Positions 8,548 to 17,049 of a stretch of 24,133 nucleotides of DNA are shown piece by piece. Made by a program: the position numbers and the translations under genes. Under the pieces are notes generated by a model. That model was given only the letters and a program-made list of their open reading frames with translations, had not been told where the DNA came from and searched no databases. The DNA is from Priapulus caudatus (Eukaryota; Priapulida; Priapulimorpha; Priapulimorphida; Priapulidae). The stretch spans positions 1 to 24,133 of the forward strand of contig NW_014577261.1 in assembly GCF_000485595.1 (NCBI RefSeq). Reading direction: 5' to 3'. Every line of letters starts with the position of its first letter. Positions within the stretch are counted from its first letter, which is position 1.

Positions 8548-11500
8548 GCAAGTCCTGGAGATTACATTATTGACATTGTCAATGTCAATTGGACACTGTC
8601 ACTAATCTACTCGTATCACTATCACTGACTATAACTCGGCGACACTATCACTCACTCAGTAACGCCATGAAAATATCTAGACTGTAACATGATATACGTG
8701 CTCTGACTGTAATAGTAATACTATTAGTATTAGTATATATAGTGTCACGCTGAAGTCGAAGGGATGAGTCACAGGCACTTGGAACGTCTCAATTAAAAAA
8801 ATAATGATAAATAAACACGAAATGTATTTACTACCAAAGTCTTAATGTTTCTCTACTCTATTTCGCCTATTATTGCCGATAATTACCTGTAAATGCCGGT
8901 GAAATGCTCATCTGCAACATACAAGTACACCGCACGCCCGCCCTGTGCACAAACAACATGAATAAAAGAGCAGGTAGGAAAGCGTGATCGCAAAATTCGC
9001 TCGACGCTCGCTTCATTTCACACGACTACAGAACGAAAACACACCAAACAGCATTCATCTTGGTATCTATCTGTAGCTAAATGTTCACTTGTTCGAATTA
9101 TAACTGTCCTCTGTTCTCACCTGTACTCCCGCTAGAGATATCTCGTGAAATCCTGCAGGAAATGTTCTCTCTGTGAAAATGTAAATAGGACGAGATGTCT
9201 GTTTATACACGAGTAATGGGGCGCATTGCATGCCGGGATGAGCTGCTGCCTGCCTCCGAGACTCTGTTTCGAGGCCCGCCAAGCCAAGCATAATGCGTGC
9301 GGGCATGACGTCACACACACACGACTAGTGATCGATTGAAAGTAGCGCCGTTAGGGATTTTCGGATGATACGTCCTCTTTACATTTTCACGGAGAAAACA
9401 TTTCCTGCAGGATTTCACGAGATATCTCTGGCGGGAGTAGGTGAGAACAAAGGACAGAGTTATAATTCGAACAAGTGAACATTTAGCTACAGATAGATAC
9501 CAAGATGGAGGCTGTTTGGTGTGTTTTCGTTCTGTAGTCGTGTGAAATGAAGCGAGTGTCGAGCGAATTTTGCGATCACGCTTTCCTACCTGCTCTCTTA
9601 TTCATGTTGTTTGTGCACAGGGCAGGCGTGTGGTGTACTTGTGTGTTGCAGATGAGCATTTGACCGGCATTTACGGGTAATTATCGGCAATAATAGGCGA
9701 AATAGAGTAGAGAAACATTAAGACTTTGGTAGTAAATACATTTCGTGTTTACATTTTTATTTTATTGAGACGTTCCAAGTGCCTGTGGGATGAGTAGTGC
9801 ACTGTACAGGGGCGCCCCCCACCCTCAGCACAAACGGGAAAAAAATGAAGGAAAATCTTATTGTTTTTTGGGTATTATGCCCATATATTTTGACATTTTT
9901 GGTACTTAATTTACAGCAAGGTGCTAGACACAAGGTACTAGTTGAATATGAAAATGTGCTATTCTCATAAGAATGTGTATGAAAGTTTTTCATATATATA
10001 AAAGGGGAAAATAGTAAATACACAATAAATTAAAATCTCACTGAGAACACAAACTTAGTGTGCTTCACTACCTTGAATATTTGCAATACCCCAATTGAAT
10101 TTGAATTTGAATTTGAATTTGAAAAGTTTTTGTAATGGAAAAACTGGAAACTATTGACCGTTTTAGTTGTTTCAAATAGATCATTCAGCAGCAAGTTTAT
10201 TTTGTAGGTTATTTATTACGCTGTGGCTATATGCCCGGCAGCCGGGCACGATCTTCGATTTCCTAAATGCCCGGCAGTTCCTAACCCTAACCCTAACCCT
10301 AACCCTTGCTTACTTGAGATAACGCTGAAAATTAAAAACTGCCGGGCATTTAGGAAATCGACCCCATACCCCACCCTGCAGGCCTACGGTCCTTTCATGA
10401 TGATATGATGTTACAGATTCAGCCAGCCTTTGCTGCTAAAAGCTGCACACGTCATCTGCATCTGTGTTTCAGTACTTGGTTACAATCTGTAAACTAACTA
10501 GCTGTACAGTTAGGGTTTCCTCTAGTGTCAGTTCTATTTTCATGTATTTCACAGGTTATGCCAGAATTATACTGGCCTTGGTGTCATTCTACTACATGGC
10601 GACAGATTGCGCTTTAGCAGTCTGGTGTTATATTATCAGCTCGTTCCTCGACGCCCTTGATGGCCACGCAGCACGTTATTTCAACCAAAGTACGTTTTAT
10701 ATCAAGTGAAGTATATTAAACAGAGAGTATCATGAACAGGTTTAGCCACAGATGAGTAGGTTTAAGTCACAGATAGTCTAATTGACTACTGATCTTTACT
10801 CAATTATACAATGTTTTTGAGTAACAAACAAATTAACCTCACTTTGACAAGTCAGATATTTGCATTCATTATACACTCCGTCGTTCTTTAGTTGGTGTCA
10901 CACTGAATTCCTCAGTGGCGATGCCGTTTGCACCTATGTGCCTGGAAGCAACTTGGTTGTGTATTGTGTCTCATTTGCTTGCTTTCTCCTTTAATTTGCT
11001 TTACTTTACTAGTTAAGGTTCTGTTGATATTGTATTACTTAGAAATTATAGTATTGTAGCTGTTTAACACTATATATTGCATCAGATTTTTCTCTATGAA
11101 AAAGACTGTTTTTAGTACATGTACTTGTTTTTGAATCATACATATTAAAGATTTAATAATAATATTAATAATATTGTGCTGCAGGTTCGAAGTTTGGCGC
11201 AATGCTAGACATGCTGACCGATCGGTGCGCTACCATGTGCCTGCTTGTCACGCTGTCATTGTTCTATCCACGATGGATGTTCTGGTTCCAGCTGAGCATG
11301 ACCGTTGATATTTCTAGTCACTGGCTGCATTTACATAGGTTAGGTTTAATCGAATCGTTTTCACACAAATAGCGGAAGTGATGACAAGTCTTGAGATATG
11401 TGAAGTTATAATGTAAATTTGTTAATAATGTAAATAATTTATGGGTTGGTGCGTAAATTTGAGAGTATTTCCAAGTCGGGTAGAGCCTGTAGAAAATTAT

Positions 11501-12547
11501 ATTTTTAAGAAGAAATTATATTAAGTTTTAATCCTCGAACACAATGGCCATTCTTTACAGCAGACAATGTATTAGCGACGAAGGAGTCCCTTGTCTGCAT
11601 GATGGCATCGTAATATCATTTGATATCATCTGATATCATTTCAGTTCAACTGTCAGTGGTGCCACCAGTCATAAAGCCATTGACCTATCAGGCAACCCGA
11701 TTTTGCGACTCTACTACACGTCTAGGGTATGTTAGCTTCTAGTGGTAAATAATACGAATAACCGCTTCTTTACTTCTGTATAATTCCAGTTGTTTATGTG
11801 TCACATGTCAATAGAGTCAATGAGTCATGGGGCTCCATATGTTGTCCCACTTTTACACTTTTATCTCTAGCCCCCTTTCTCTCTTGCTACACACACACAG
11901 TCACACGCACGCACGCACGCACGCACGCACGCGCACACACACACACACATACACCTTTTTCTCTGCCCATCCTCCATCTCCCCCCATCTTCTCTCTCGTG
12001 CTAGTGCTACGCATATTATATGACACTGTGTGCTGTGTAACAATAGGAGAGTTGATGTTGAATTGTTTGTATTTGCAGCCGGTGCTGTTCTTCATGTGTG
12101 CTGGTAATGAGATGTTTTACAGCATGCTCTACATCTGCCACTTCACTGTCGGACCTACATGTAAGTAGAGCTCCGGTATAATATATACGCTAAGCAGCCA
12201 GGAATTCAACCCTTTGTTCACAGGCGAGAGCAATTTGATTTTCGTTCGCTGATCGCTGAGCTTATAGAAGCGTAGTTGCTCTGGCAGTGTCTCTGTAAAC
12301 GCTATGTGGGTAAAGCGATGCATGTCGATGTAGGCGTGGCCTAACGCTGCAGAAAAGTTCGATAAGTGAAGCCGTCTTTTCCGCAGTGTTTGGAGTCGGA
12401 CTCTGGCAGTTGCTGTGTGTGTTGGCCGCGCCGGTGACGCTGGTAAAGACCGGGATCAGCTTGGTGCACTTGGTGACCGCATCTCAGAACATGGCTGCCA
12501 TCGACGCCGCAGAGAGAGCTACCGCCAGACAGGAGAAGGACCAGTAA
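8493..12547 (+). CDS. CDIPT: Phosphatidylinositol synthase (CDP-diacylglycerol--inositol 3-phosphatidyltransferase), six exons
   Basis: Joining 8493-8547, 10555-10689, 11185-11338, 11645-11726, 12079-12160 and 12387-12547 gives 669 nt: 222 residues plus TAA. This is close to the 213 residues of the human enzyme. It is an integral ER membrane enzyme that makes phosphatidylinositol and CMP from CDP-diacylglycerol and myo-inositol. The full class motif D-x2-D-G-x2-A-R-x8-G-x3-D-x3-D is visible: D51, D54, G55, A58, R59, G68, D72 and D76 (DALDGHAAR ... GAMLDMLTD). It spans the exon 2/3 junction. Family blocks SHWLHLHSS (108-116), IDLSGNPILRLYYTSRP (127-143) and CAGNEMFY (149-156) follow. Hydrophobic segments cover about 11-33, 38-50, 79-104, 144-164 and 171-200. 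The charged tail is longer than in human. The start has G at -3 and +4. All acceptors are AG. Donors are GT except the first. Confidence 0.97.
8548..8553 (+). other. Non-canonical GC splice donor of CDIPT intron 1
   Basis: AG|GCAAGT matches the strong consensus of the minor GC-AG class. The only nearby GT (8551-8552) would put two extra bases in frame and break the reading into exon 2, which starts GT TAT GCC after TTTCACAG. The GC donor is therefore required for the conserved IIGYARI sequence. Confidence 0.88.
8770..9787. mobile_element. 1018-bp foldback transposon in CDIPT intron 1
   Basis: The two arms, 8770-9192 and 9371-9787, are inverted copies over about 420 bp with scattered mismatches. 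They end in CACAGGCACTTGGAACG and its complement. The octamer GGATGAGT flanks both sides (8762-8769, 9788-9795), giving a clean 8-bp target duplication. The spacer of about 178 bp encodes nothing recognisable; it contains a palindromic TGACGTCA site near 9304. Very long terminal repeats with no coding space indicate a non-autonomous foldback element. An 8-bp duplication is compatible with hAT, P or Mutator-like parents. The ends are not the usual hAT CAGGG, so I leave the superfamily open. Open frames inside the arms are not genes. Confidence 0.92.
10093..10123. repeat. (TTTGAA)n microsatellite in intron 1
   Basis: Four to five tandem copies of ATTTGA/TTTGAA. Confidence 0.95.
10231..10360. 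repeat. Hairpin with telomere-type repeats in its loop
   Basis: A perfect 24-bp inverted repeat has arms at 10256-10279 and 10337-10360, containing CTAAATGCCCGGCAGTT and its complement. Immediately inside the left arm is CCTAA(CCCTAA)3CCCT at 10280-10306, identical to the metazoan telomere repeat. A smaller perfect hairpin, TGCCCGGC-A-GCCGGGCA, lies just upstream at 10232-10248 and shares the CCCGGCA motif. No flanking target duplication was found. All of it lies in CDIPT intron 1. Confidence 0.9.
10555..10689 (+). CDS. CDIPT: CDIPT exon 2
   Basis: Encodes the end of Gly19 to the first base of Ser64: the first membrane segment and the first half of the catalytic motif (DALDGHAAR). The acceptor is ATTTCACAG and the donor A|GTACGT. 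The exon is 135 nt with phase 1 at both ends. Confidence 0.97.
11031..11150 (+). repeat. Interspersed repeat R1, copy 2, in CDIPT intron 2
   Basis: This is the second copy of the 7173-7290 repeat. It is followed by an ATTAAAG / (ATA)n tail that runs to within a few bases of the exon 3 acceptor. Confidence 0.7.
11185..11338 (+). CDS. CDIPT: CDIPT exon 3
   Basis: Encodes residues 64-115, including the second half of the catalytic motif (GAMLDMLTD) and SHWLHLH. The acceptor is GTGCTGCAG and the donor AG|GTTAGG. The usual pyrimidine tract is weak because an AT-rich repeat tail lies upstream. Confidence 0.97.
11613..11644 (+). repeat. Decamer triplication abutting exon 4 acceptor
   Basis: Three tandem decamers (ATATCATTTG, ATATCATCTG, ATATCATTTC) run straight into the acceptor AG at 11643-11644. 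Confidence 0.9.
11645..11726 (+). CDS. CDIPT: CDIPT exon 4
   Basis: Encodes residues 115-142, the conserved SHKAIDLSGNPILRLYYTSR block. The acceptor is CATTTCAG and the donor AGG|GTATGT, leaving phase 0. Confidence 0.97.
11889..11952. repeat. CA/CACG microsatellite in CDIPT intron 4
   Basis: Tandem ACAC and GCAC repeats. The His/Thr/Arg-rich open frames over this region come from the repeat. Confidence 0.95.
12079..12160 (+). CDS. CDIPT: CDIPT exon 5
   Basis: Encodes residues 143-169 and the first base of Leu170 (PVLFFMCAGNEMFY...). The acceptor is GTATTTGCAG and the donor T|GTAAGT. Confidence 0.97.
12387..12547 (+). CDS. CDIPT: CDIPT exon 6 (last coding exon)
   Basis: Encodes residues 170-222 and the TAA stop: the last membrane segment, the conserved ASQNMAAIDAAER stretch and a charged tail ending RQEKDQ. 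The acceptor is CTTTTCCGCAG. The minus-strand open frame over the same bases is a shadow. Confidence 0.96.
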
Positions 12548-13194
12548 TCTCCCCCTCACCCACCTCCGGGAGGAAAGTGACAGCATCTCAGCGCACGCCA
12601 AAGCTTAAGTAGCATTTTGTGGTGGTTTGTTTGACCACAGCAGTGTCCTTCTGTTCTGTAAGTAAGTAAGTGAAGTAACCTCAGATTAGCAGCGTTTAGC
12701 AGGCGTTGCCTGCGATTATTATGCCATATTGTATCATTATTCGTGTGTGGTTTCTTGGCATGCCCATGTGAAATGTTGTTTATCCCCAATAGTCGTTATT
12801 GCGGTAGGGTTAGCACCAGGTGGCAGCACGTCACTAGTAACTATTTATTGCCATCTAGCAAACCTGGACGAATCTGCTCCTCTTATTCATTCTCCTCGCA
12901 GTATCACGTTGGTTGATGTGAACCTATGGCCATACATATTTCATTTGTAGTCGGCCAGAAACTGAACACAATGCCGACGAAGAACTTAAAAGTAACTCCA
13001 AATTCTTAGCTTTGTTTTTTGTCATTACAATCATATAACAGAATTACTGCAAAGTAAGGAGTTAGGAGTACTTAACATTATTACTACATAGAATTATCCC
13101 TAGCAGAATTTCTGGTGTAGTCATTATTCACAATATGATATGGTTCCTGTATGACCAATCCAAACCAATTAGGTACAGCTATGACAACCTGAAT

Positions 13195-13517
13195 CAGGGG
13201 TAGAAATCAACTTTTGAACACGGGAGTCCAACGGATTCCCTACCCTCAAAAAGAGGGAGTTCGCAGTCTGAAGTTCAAAATTAAAGATATTAACAATAAT
13301 GCACGTGCTTATTTTTAAGATTCATGCGGTCTGCCAAATTTTCTTTGGACTTTTAGTGAAAAAATACGGTAATTTCGCGAGGCCGTGCTCTGGAACGAAC
13401 TAGTTAGAATAGCAGAATTTTCAGGTAGTCACACGGACTCCTGCATATGTCAAATCAGGGAGTCCGACAGTAAATCGGGGAGTATTTGACTCCGGACTCC
13501 CGATTTTTCGCACCCTG
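13195..13517. mobile_element. 323-bp hAT-like MITE
   Basis: The left end is CAGGGGTAGAAATC and the right end, reversed, is CAGGGTGCGAAAAATC. Both lead, after a short offset, into GGGAGTCC. The CAGGG termini are typical of hAT transposons. The internal GGGAGTCC/GGACTCC blocks recur in both orientations. Flanks (CCTGAAT left, CTGCATT right) only loosely resemble an 8-bp target duplication. It has no coding capacity. Confidence 0.65.
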
Positions 13518-13750
13518 CTGCATTATACAAACGACGTTGGAAGGAGGTACGGAATCGGCCGAGTTATGACGGGTGTATTTATTGCATGATGCTGTAAACT
13601 GCATTAGCATTTAGTTGCTATGCTATGGTCTTGTTATTCTGTGGATTTTATTACATACAAATTGCGTGTTGTTGTAATTTGCTAACTTATATCGTAGGCT
13701 AATTACCTTTTCAGTGTAACACTTTCTTTGTGACTGTTCTGTGTTATACG

Positions 13751-13760
13751 AATAAATAAA
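13751..13760 (+). terminator. Candidate CDIPT polyadenylation signal
   Basis: Two overlapping AATAAA hexamers, the first seen downstream of the CDIPT stop. A GT-rich downstream element is not obvious. Confidence 0.5.
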
Positions 13761-13780
13761 ATCACGTCCAATAACACCCA

Positions 13781-14476
13781 AATAACCATGAAAAACACAC
13801 TAATGCACAGGCTAGTTCCGATTTAACCCAGTACTTGCAGAAAAATTGGACATATTGAAATAGTCATTTCTAATTGGGTGATATGGGTCGTTGACTCAAT
13901 TGAACACTGTTTGGCAGCATAAATATATTATCTATAGGAATACTGTAAAGTATGCCTTGGCTAATAAAAGCTAAATTTCTGACAAACGTATGGACTGTAT
14001 AAATTGAGAGTGATGACATGTTATAAATTATAGTATGAGTAAAGAGATAAGTATTATTTAAATAATTTATGTTTATCAGTAGCATATGACTTTGCTATGT
14101 AAAAATTATTATATTCAGTGTTTGTGATTGAACGTGAATGTACTATTGGTGGTGCAGTTGCCAGCATTCCAGGAAAAACAGGGACATAGAAATATTTCCA
14201 AATTAGTTTGGACTATCATGACAGTGGTTCCCAACCTTGCTACCCCCCCCGATCAGTTGGTTCGAATTTCACATTAATTTAAATAAGTTCATATGTGTGT
14301 GCAATTATATTTATTTGATGAGGATATCCATTTTTCACTTATTATAATTGGAAATTGAAAATAGAAATGGATCCATTCAGGTTGTAAATTGTTGTATTCA
14401 ATATCTTGAAACAAATTCCTACTGAGCTATTGAGTAGCACGTATGGTCATGGTACCACTGGGCACTGACTGAGTAA
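13781..14476. other. AT-rich intergenic sequence, nothing recognised
   Basis: A minus-strand open frame (13870-14085) is AT-rich and resembles no known protein. I see no repeat with a copy elsewhere in the window. Confidence 0.6.
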
Positions 14477-14937
14477 TACCCCGTACAGACTGCAAATTTG
14501 ATCCCAGATGAAACTAATCCGGGCCTGATGCGCGCTAAATTTTTGCAGTGTGTACACGCTATGCCACGCTAAATACGTGCTAGTCCTGACTAATTTGGCC
14601 CCACAAAAGGAGGTGGGCCAAGCCCGCTTAGAAGCGTGCTATGTTAGACCATACTAAGTTAGACTGCACTAGACTGTGTGTGTACACAATCCGGTGCCAT
14701 GCCCACATTAAATTTCGCAATATGCATGCGCATAGCGTTATTTGGGTCACATAAAAGTACAGCAGCTGTCTGCTGAGTGACGTAACAAGCTAAACTGAGC
14801 ATGCACAGTCAACCCGTGCCAAATTAGCACGCTTCAGAATTTGGTGTCTGTATGCTGCGATTTAGCGCGCGTCTATAGCCCGGGCTTGGCCCCGACTAGT
14901 TTGATGTAGGATCAAATTTTGCAGTCTGTACGGGGTA
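14477..14937. mobile_element. 461-bp MITE with ~30-bp terminal inverted repeats
   Basis: The left end, TACCCCGTACAGACTGCAAA followed by TTTGATCC, is matched on the right by its inverted copy with one added T (GGATCAAATTTTGCAGTC, then TGTACGGGGTA). If the outer TA pairs (14477-14478, 14936-14937) are the target duplication, the element is 457 bp with CCCCGTAC ends, as for mariner-like or similar TA-targeting families. Further inverted matches follow inside (TAATCCGGGCC against GCCCGGGCTT). No coding capacity. Confidence 0.85.
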
Positions 14938-14990
14938 TGAGACACAATAGTTAGTAATCACATCTTTACCATATCTATCTATGGTTTATT

Positions 14991-15415
14991 CCCGGTTCGC
15001 CTACTCCCATTTCGCCTACAGCAAAATTCCCACTTGACCTACACCCATTTCGCCTACTCCCAATTCGTCTACGCTCAAAATCTACCCCATTCCCATTTCG
15101 TCTACGATCGGTTTGTTTACTAAATAATCATTTATAAATAATAAAATATGGTTTTGATTGGCATACATATACTACAGGAACCAGAAGAAAACAGGTACAA
15201 ATAATGAGAACACAACTTGACAAAAATGGAGACACAAAATTGGAACATACAATGGGACATAGTACAGTGGGAGTAGGCGAAATGGGAATAATGCTGATTC
15301 TGAGAGTAGACGAATCGAATGGAATCGAAATGGATTGGACGAAATGGAATGGGGGGGGGGGTAGACGAATGGAATGGAATGGAATGGGGATGGGGGGGGG
15401 GAGTAGGCGAAATGG
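14991..15415. repeat. Inverted pair of CCCATTTCGCCTACT satellite arrays
   Basis: The left array (14991-15107) repeats CCCATTTCGCCTACTCCC-like units of 15-18 bp. The complement, GGGAGTAGGCGAAATGGG, appears at about 15269-15286 and 15399-15416, with TAGACGAAT variants between. GGAAT and poly-G runs at 15340-15400 interrupt the right side. The arms could fold on each other. No gene. Confidence 0.8.
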
Positions 15416-15416
15416 G

Positions 15417-15839
15417 ATGTTACCCTATCTATGATGGACATGCAGCACCAGTCACTCATTAGAGAAGCAGTGTAAACTCGTCCCGCTGTTAATCGGCACC
15501 TGTGGTTGGGAACCATAAATTTAGGAAATGCGTCTTATTTTAAAGTTTATAGTCCCGATGACCATGTCCCAAGGACCTAAAATGATCTCATATTTCACGT
15601 TACTGTTTGCATGCTACTTTTTAAATGGTGTCATATTGTACATTAATGTTGTATTTGTAACGGTGTTGGTAAAATAGTATTAGTTGTTTTGTTTTATGAT
15701 TTATTTGCCGATGTAAATTATGTATTCTCTCAAGAATTTATTAGTAGCTGTAATACTATTATATATGTACTAGCGGGATACTCGGCGTTGCGCTGGGAAA
15801 TCAGTGGCGTTACTCAGTTGGTGATCGCTTGGTTGAAAG
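15417..15839. other. Unique sequence with a possible retroelement terminus
   Basis: At 15768-15800 the motif TACTAGCGGGATACTCGG then CGTTGCGCTGGG resembles the inverse of 6865-6905, next to the retroelement remnant. Nothing else was recognised; the AT-rich open frame here is unsupported. Confidence 0.45.
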
Positions 15840-16106
15840 GAAAATATCCAAAAAACTCTAACTATCTATCTATCTATGCATCCATTTATGCATCCCATTC
15901 TATGCCATGCCATGCCATGCCATGCCATCCCATCCCATCTCATGCCATCCCATGACATGCCATGCCATGCCATGCCATGCCATCTCATCCCATCGCACTG
16001 CATCCCATCCCATCCCATCCCATCCCATCCCATCCCATCCCATCTCATCAATGCATGCATGCCATCGCCATCGCATGCATCTCATCCATCCATTCCATCC
16101 CAATAG
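15840..16106. repeat. CATCC/CATGC pentanucleotide satellite
   Basis: CTAT repeats (about 15862-15880) lead into about 200 bp of CCATG, CCATC and TCATC units. The Met/His/Ser/Pro-rich and Met/Gly/Trp-rich open frames on the two strands are its translations. Confidence 0.97.
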
Positions 16107-16207
16107 TAAAATAATAAAATCAAAAGATAAGACATTAAATATAAAAATTAAAAATTAAAATATTAAAAATAGTATATACTAAAGAGGTAGGTAAAGGGAA
16201 AATAAGT

Positions 16208-16280
16208 TTCCCAGCTGGGACTCAAACCCCAGAAATCCCGGTGTAGGAGACGTATGTTCTAGCGATTAGGCCACTGCGCC
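16208..16280 (-). pseudogene. tRNA-Arg(CCT)-like sequence, degenerate
   Basis: Read on the minus strand, this 73-nt segment begins GGCGCAGTGGCCTAAT and carries CTCCTAC in the anticodon-loop position, then CGGGATT and GGTTTGAGTCC. It follows the order and spacing of animal tRNA-Arg(CCT). An A-box-like TGGCCTAATCG and a B-box-like GGTTTGAGTCC are present. The anticodon and acceptor stems contain mismatches and the T-loop C is changed to T. It is therefore a pseudogene or the head of a tRNA-derived SINE, not a working tRNA. An AT-rich stretch and the pentanucleotide satellite follow it on this strand. Confidence 0.7.
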
Positions 16281-16544
16281 GTTAAAGGTATACACATGGA
16301 TTCACACGTACGGGATGTTAATCTGTACGCACCGTCATCAATTGGTGAATAGAATTTTTATGAATTTTTAACTTTTTAATTTTTTAACATATTTGTTTCT
16401 GCCAGAACCACATCCCAGACGTGCTGATTGTGAAAATATCTTTAGTTTTCCTCTAGGCTGCGGAGTTCTCTAGTTATGCGAGTACGAACTAATTTGGCTG
16501 AAAAACTTATATATAGATACTCATGTGTATAATATACAATATAT

Positions 16545-16590
16545 CAAGAGCTAATAATAGTAATAATAATAAAAGTATTATTAGCTCTTG
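16545..16590. mobile_element. 46-bp hairpin mini-transposon
   Basis: The ends are CAAGAGCTAATAATA and its inverted copy, with a TAA trinucleotide tract between. AATATAT occurs on both sides (16538-16544, 16591-16597) as a possible 7-bp target duplication, although the flank is AT repeat. The ends resemble those of the element at 840-929. Confidence 0.6.
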
Positions 16591-16597
16591 AATATAT

Positions 16598-16602
16598 ATA
16601 TA

Positions 16603-16634
<32 letters not shown>
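16598..16634. repeat. TA microsatellite
   Basis: A (TA)n tract with a short T interruption. Confidence 0.95.
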
Positions 16635-16659
16635 CATAGCTACAGAAAACTTTGCATAT

Positions 16660-16885
16660 AGTGCAGCGGATAAGCACATTGCAAACGCGTACTACATGAG
16701 GTCCTGAAAATTTTCTGATACAGTATATTGCCAATTGAACAGCGCTATTGAATACCTATCCAATTTATTTAAAAAATAGCTAAAATGATGCGCAGGTATC
16801 TATACTGATACTATAGCAGCAATTTAGTGAGTGTAGTTATCGTTTAGTTGTAATAAAATTAGGTTGAAACAATAAAATGGGTGAA
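16660..16885 (+). repeat. Repeat R3, copy 1
   Basis: This matches 18820-19045 in direct orientation and 21305-21600 inverted. Shared blocks are GCGGATAAGCACAT (with the third copy), GCCAATTGAACAG, AAAAAATAGCT(C/A)AAATGAT, ACTATAGCA and AATAAAATTAGGT. Confidence 0.75.
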
Positions 16886-16919
16886 AAATAATGAGAATTT
16901 TTCTTCCACTATCATCGAC

Positions 16920-16960
16920 TGACGTCATAGATCACGTGACGTCATAGATCAGGTCACGTG
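16920..16960. repeat. 17-bp tandem duplication with CRE and E-box palindromes
   Basis: TGACGTCATAGATCACG (16920-16936) and TGACGTCATAGATCAGG (16937-16953) are adjacent, followed by TCACGTG. This gives two TGACGTCA palindromes 17 bp apart and two CACGTG palindromes (16933-16938, 16955-16960). No gene start is seen nearby, so regulatory function is only a possibility. Confidence 0.85.
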
Positions 16961-17049
16961 TATTTGTTATGTGTCATGGTTGGCAGAAGCGAAGCGTTCT
17001 GCTTGACATTTACAGATGAATGACCAGATGTTCTGATAGAAAGCGCTGT

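Larger units (their letters stand above)
12548..13780 (+). other. Probable CDIPT 3' UTR
   Basis: The first polyadenylation hexamers after the stop are the overlapping AATAAATAAA at 13751-13760, implying a 3' UTR of about 1.2 kb. It contains the hAT-like MITE at 13195-13517. The end is inferred, not observed. Confidence 0.5.

Noticed and set aside
9085-9320. Two overlapping minus-strand frames in CDIPT intron 1
   Set aside because: They lie in the arm and spacer of the foldback element and match nothing known.
12341-12612. Alternative frames over the last CDIPT exon on both strands
   Set aside because: Shadows of exon 6, whose true frame is fixed by homology and splice phase.
15866-16158. 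Met/His/Pro/Ser and Met/Gly/Trp frames
   Set aside because: Translations of the CATCC/CATGC pentanucleotide satellite.
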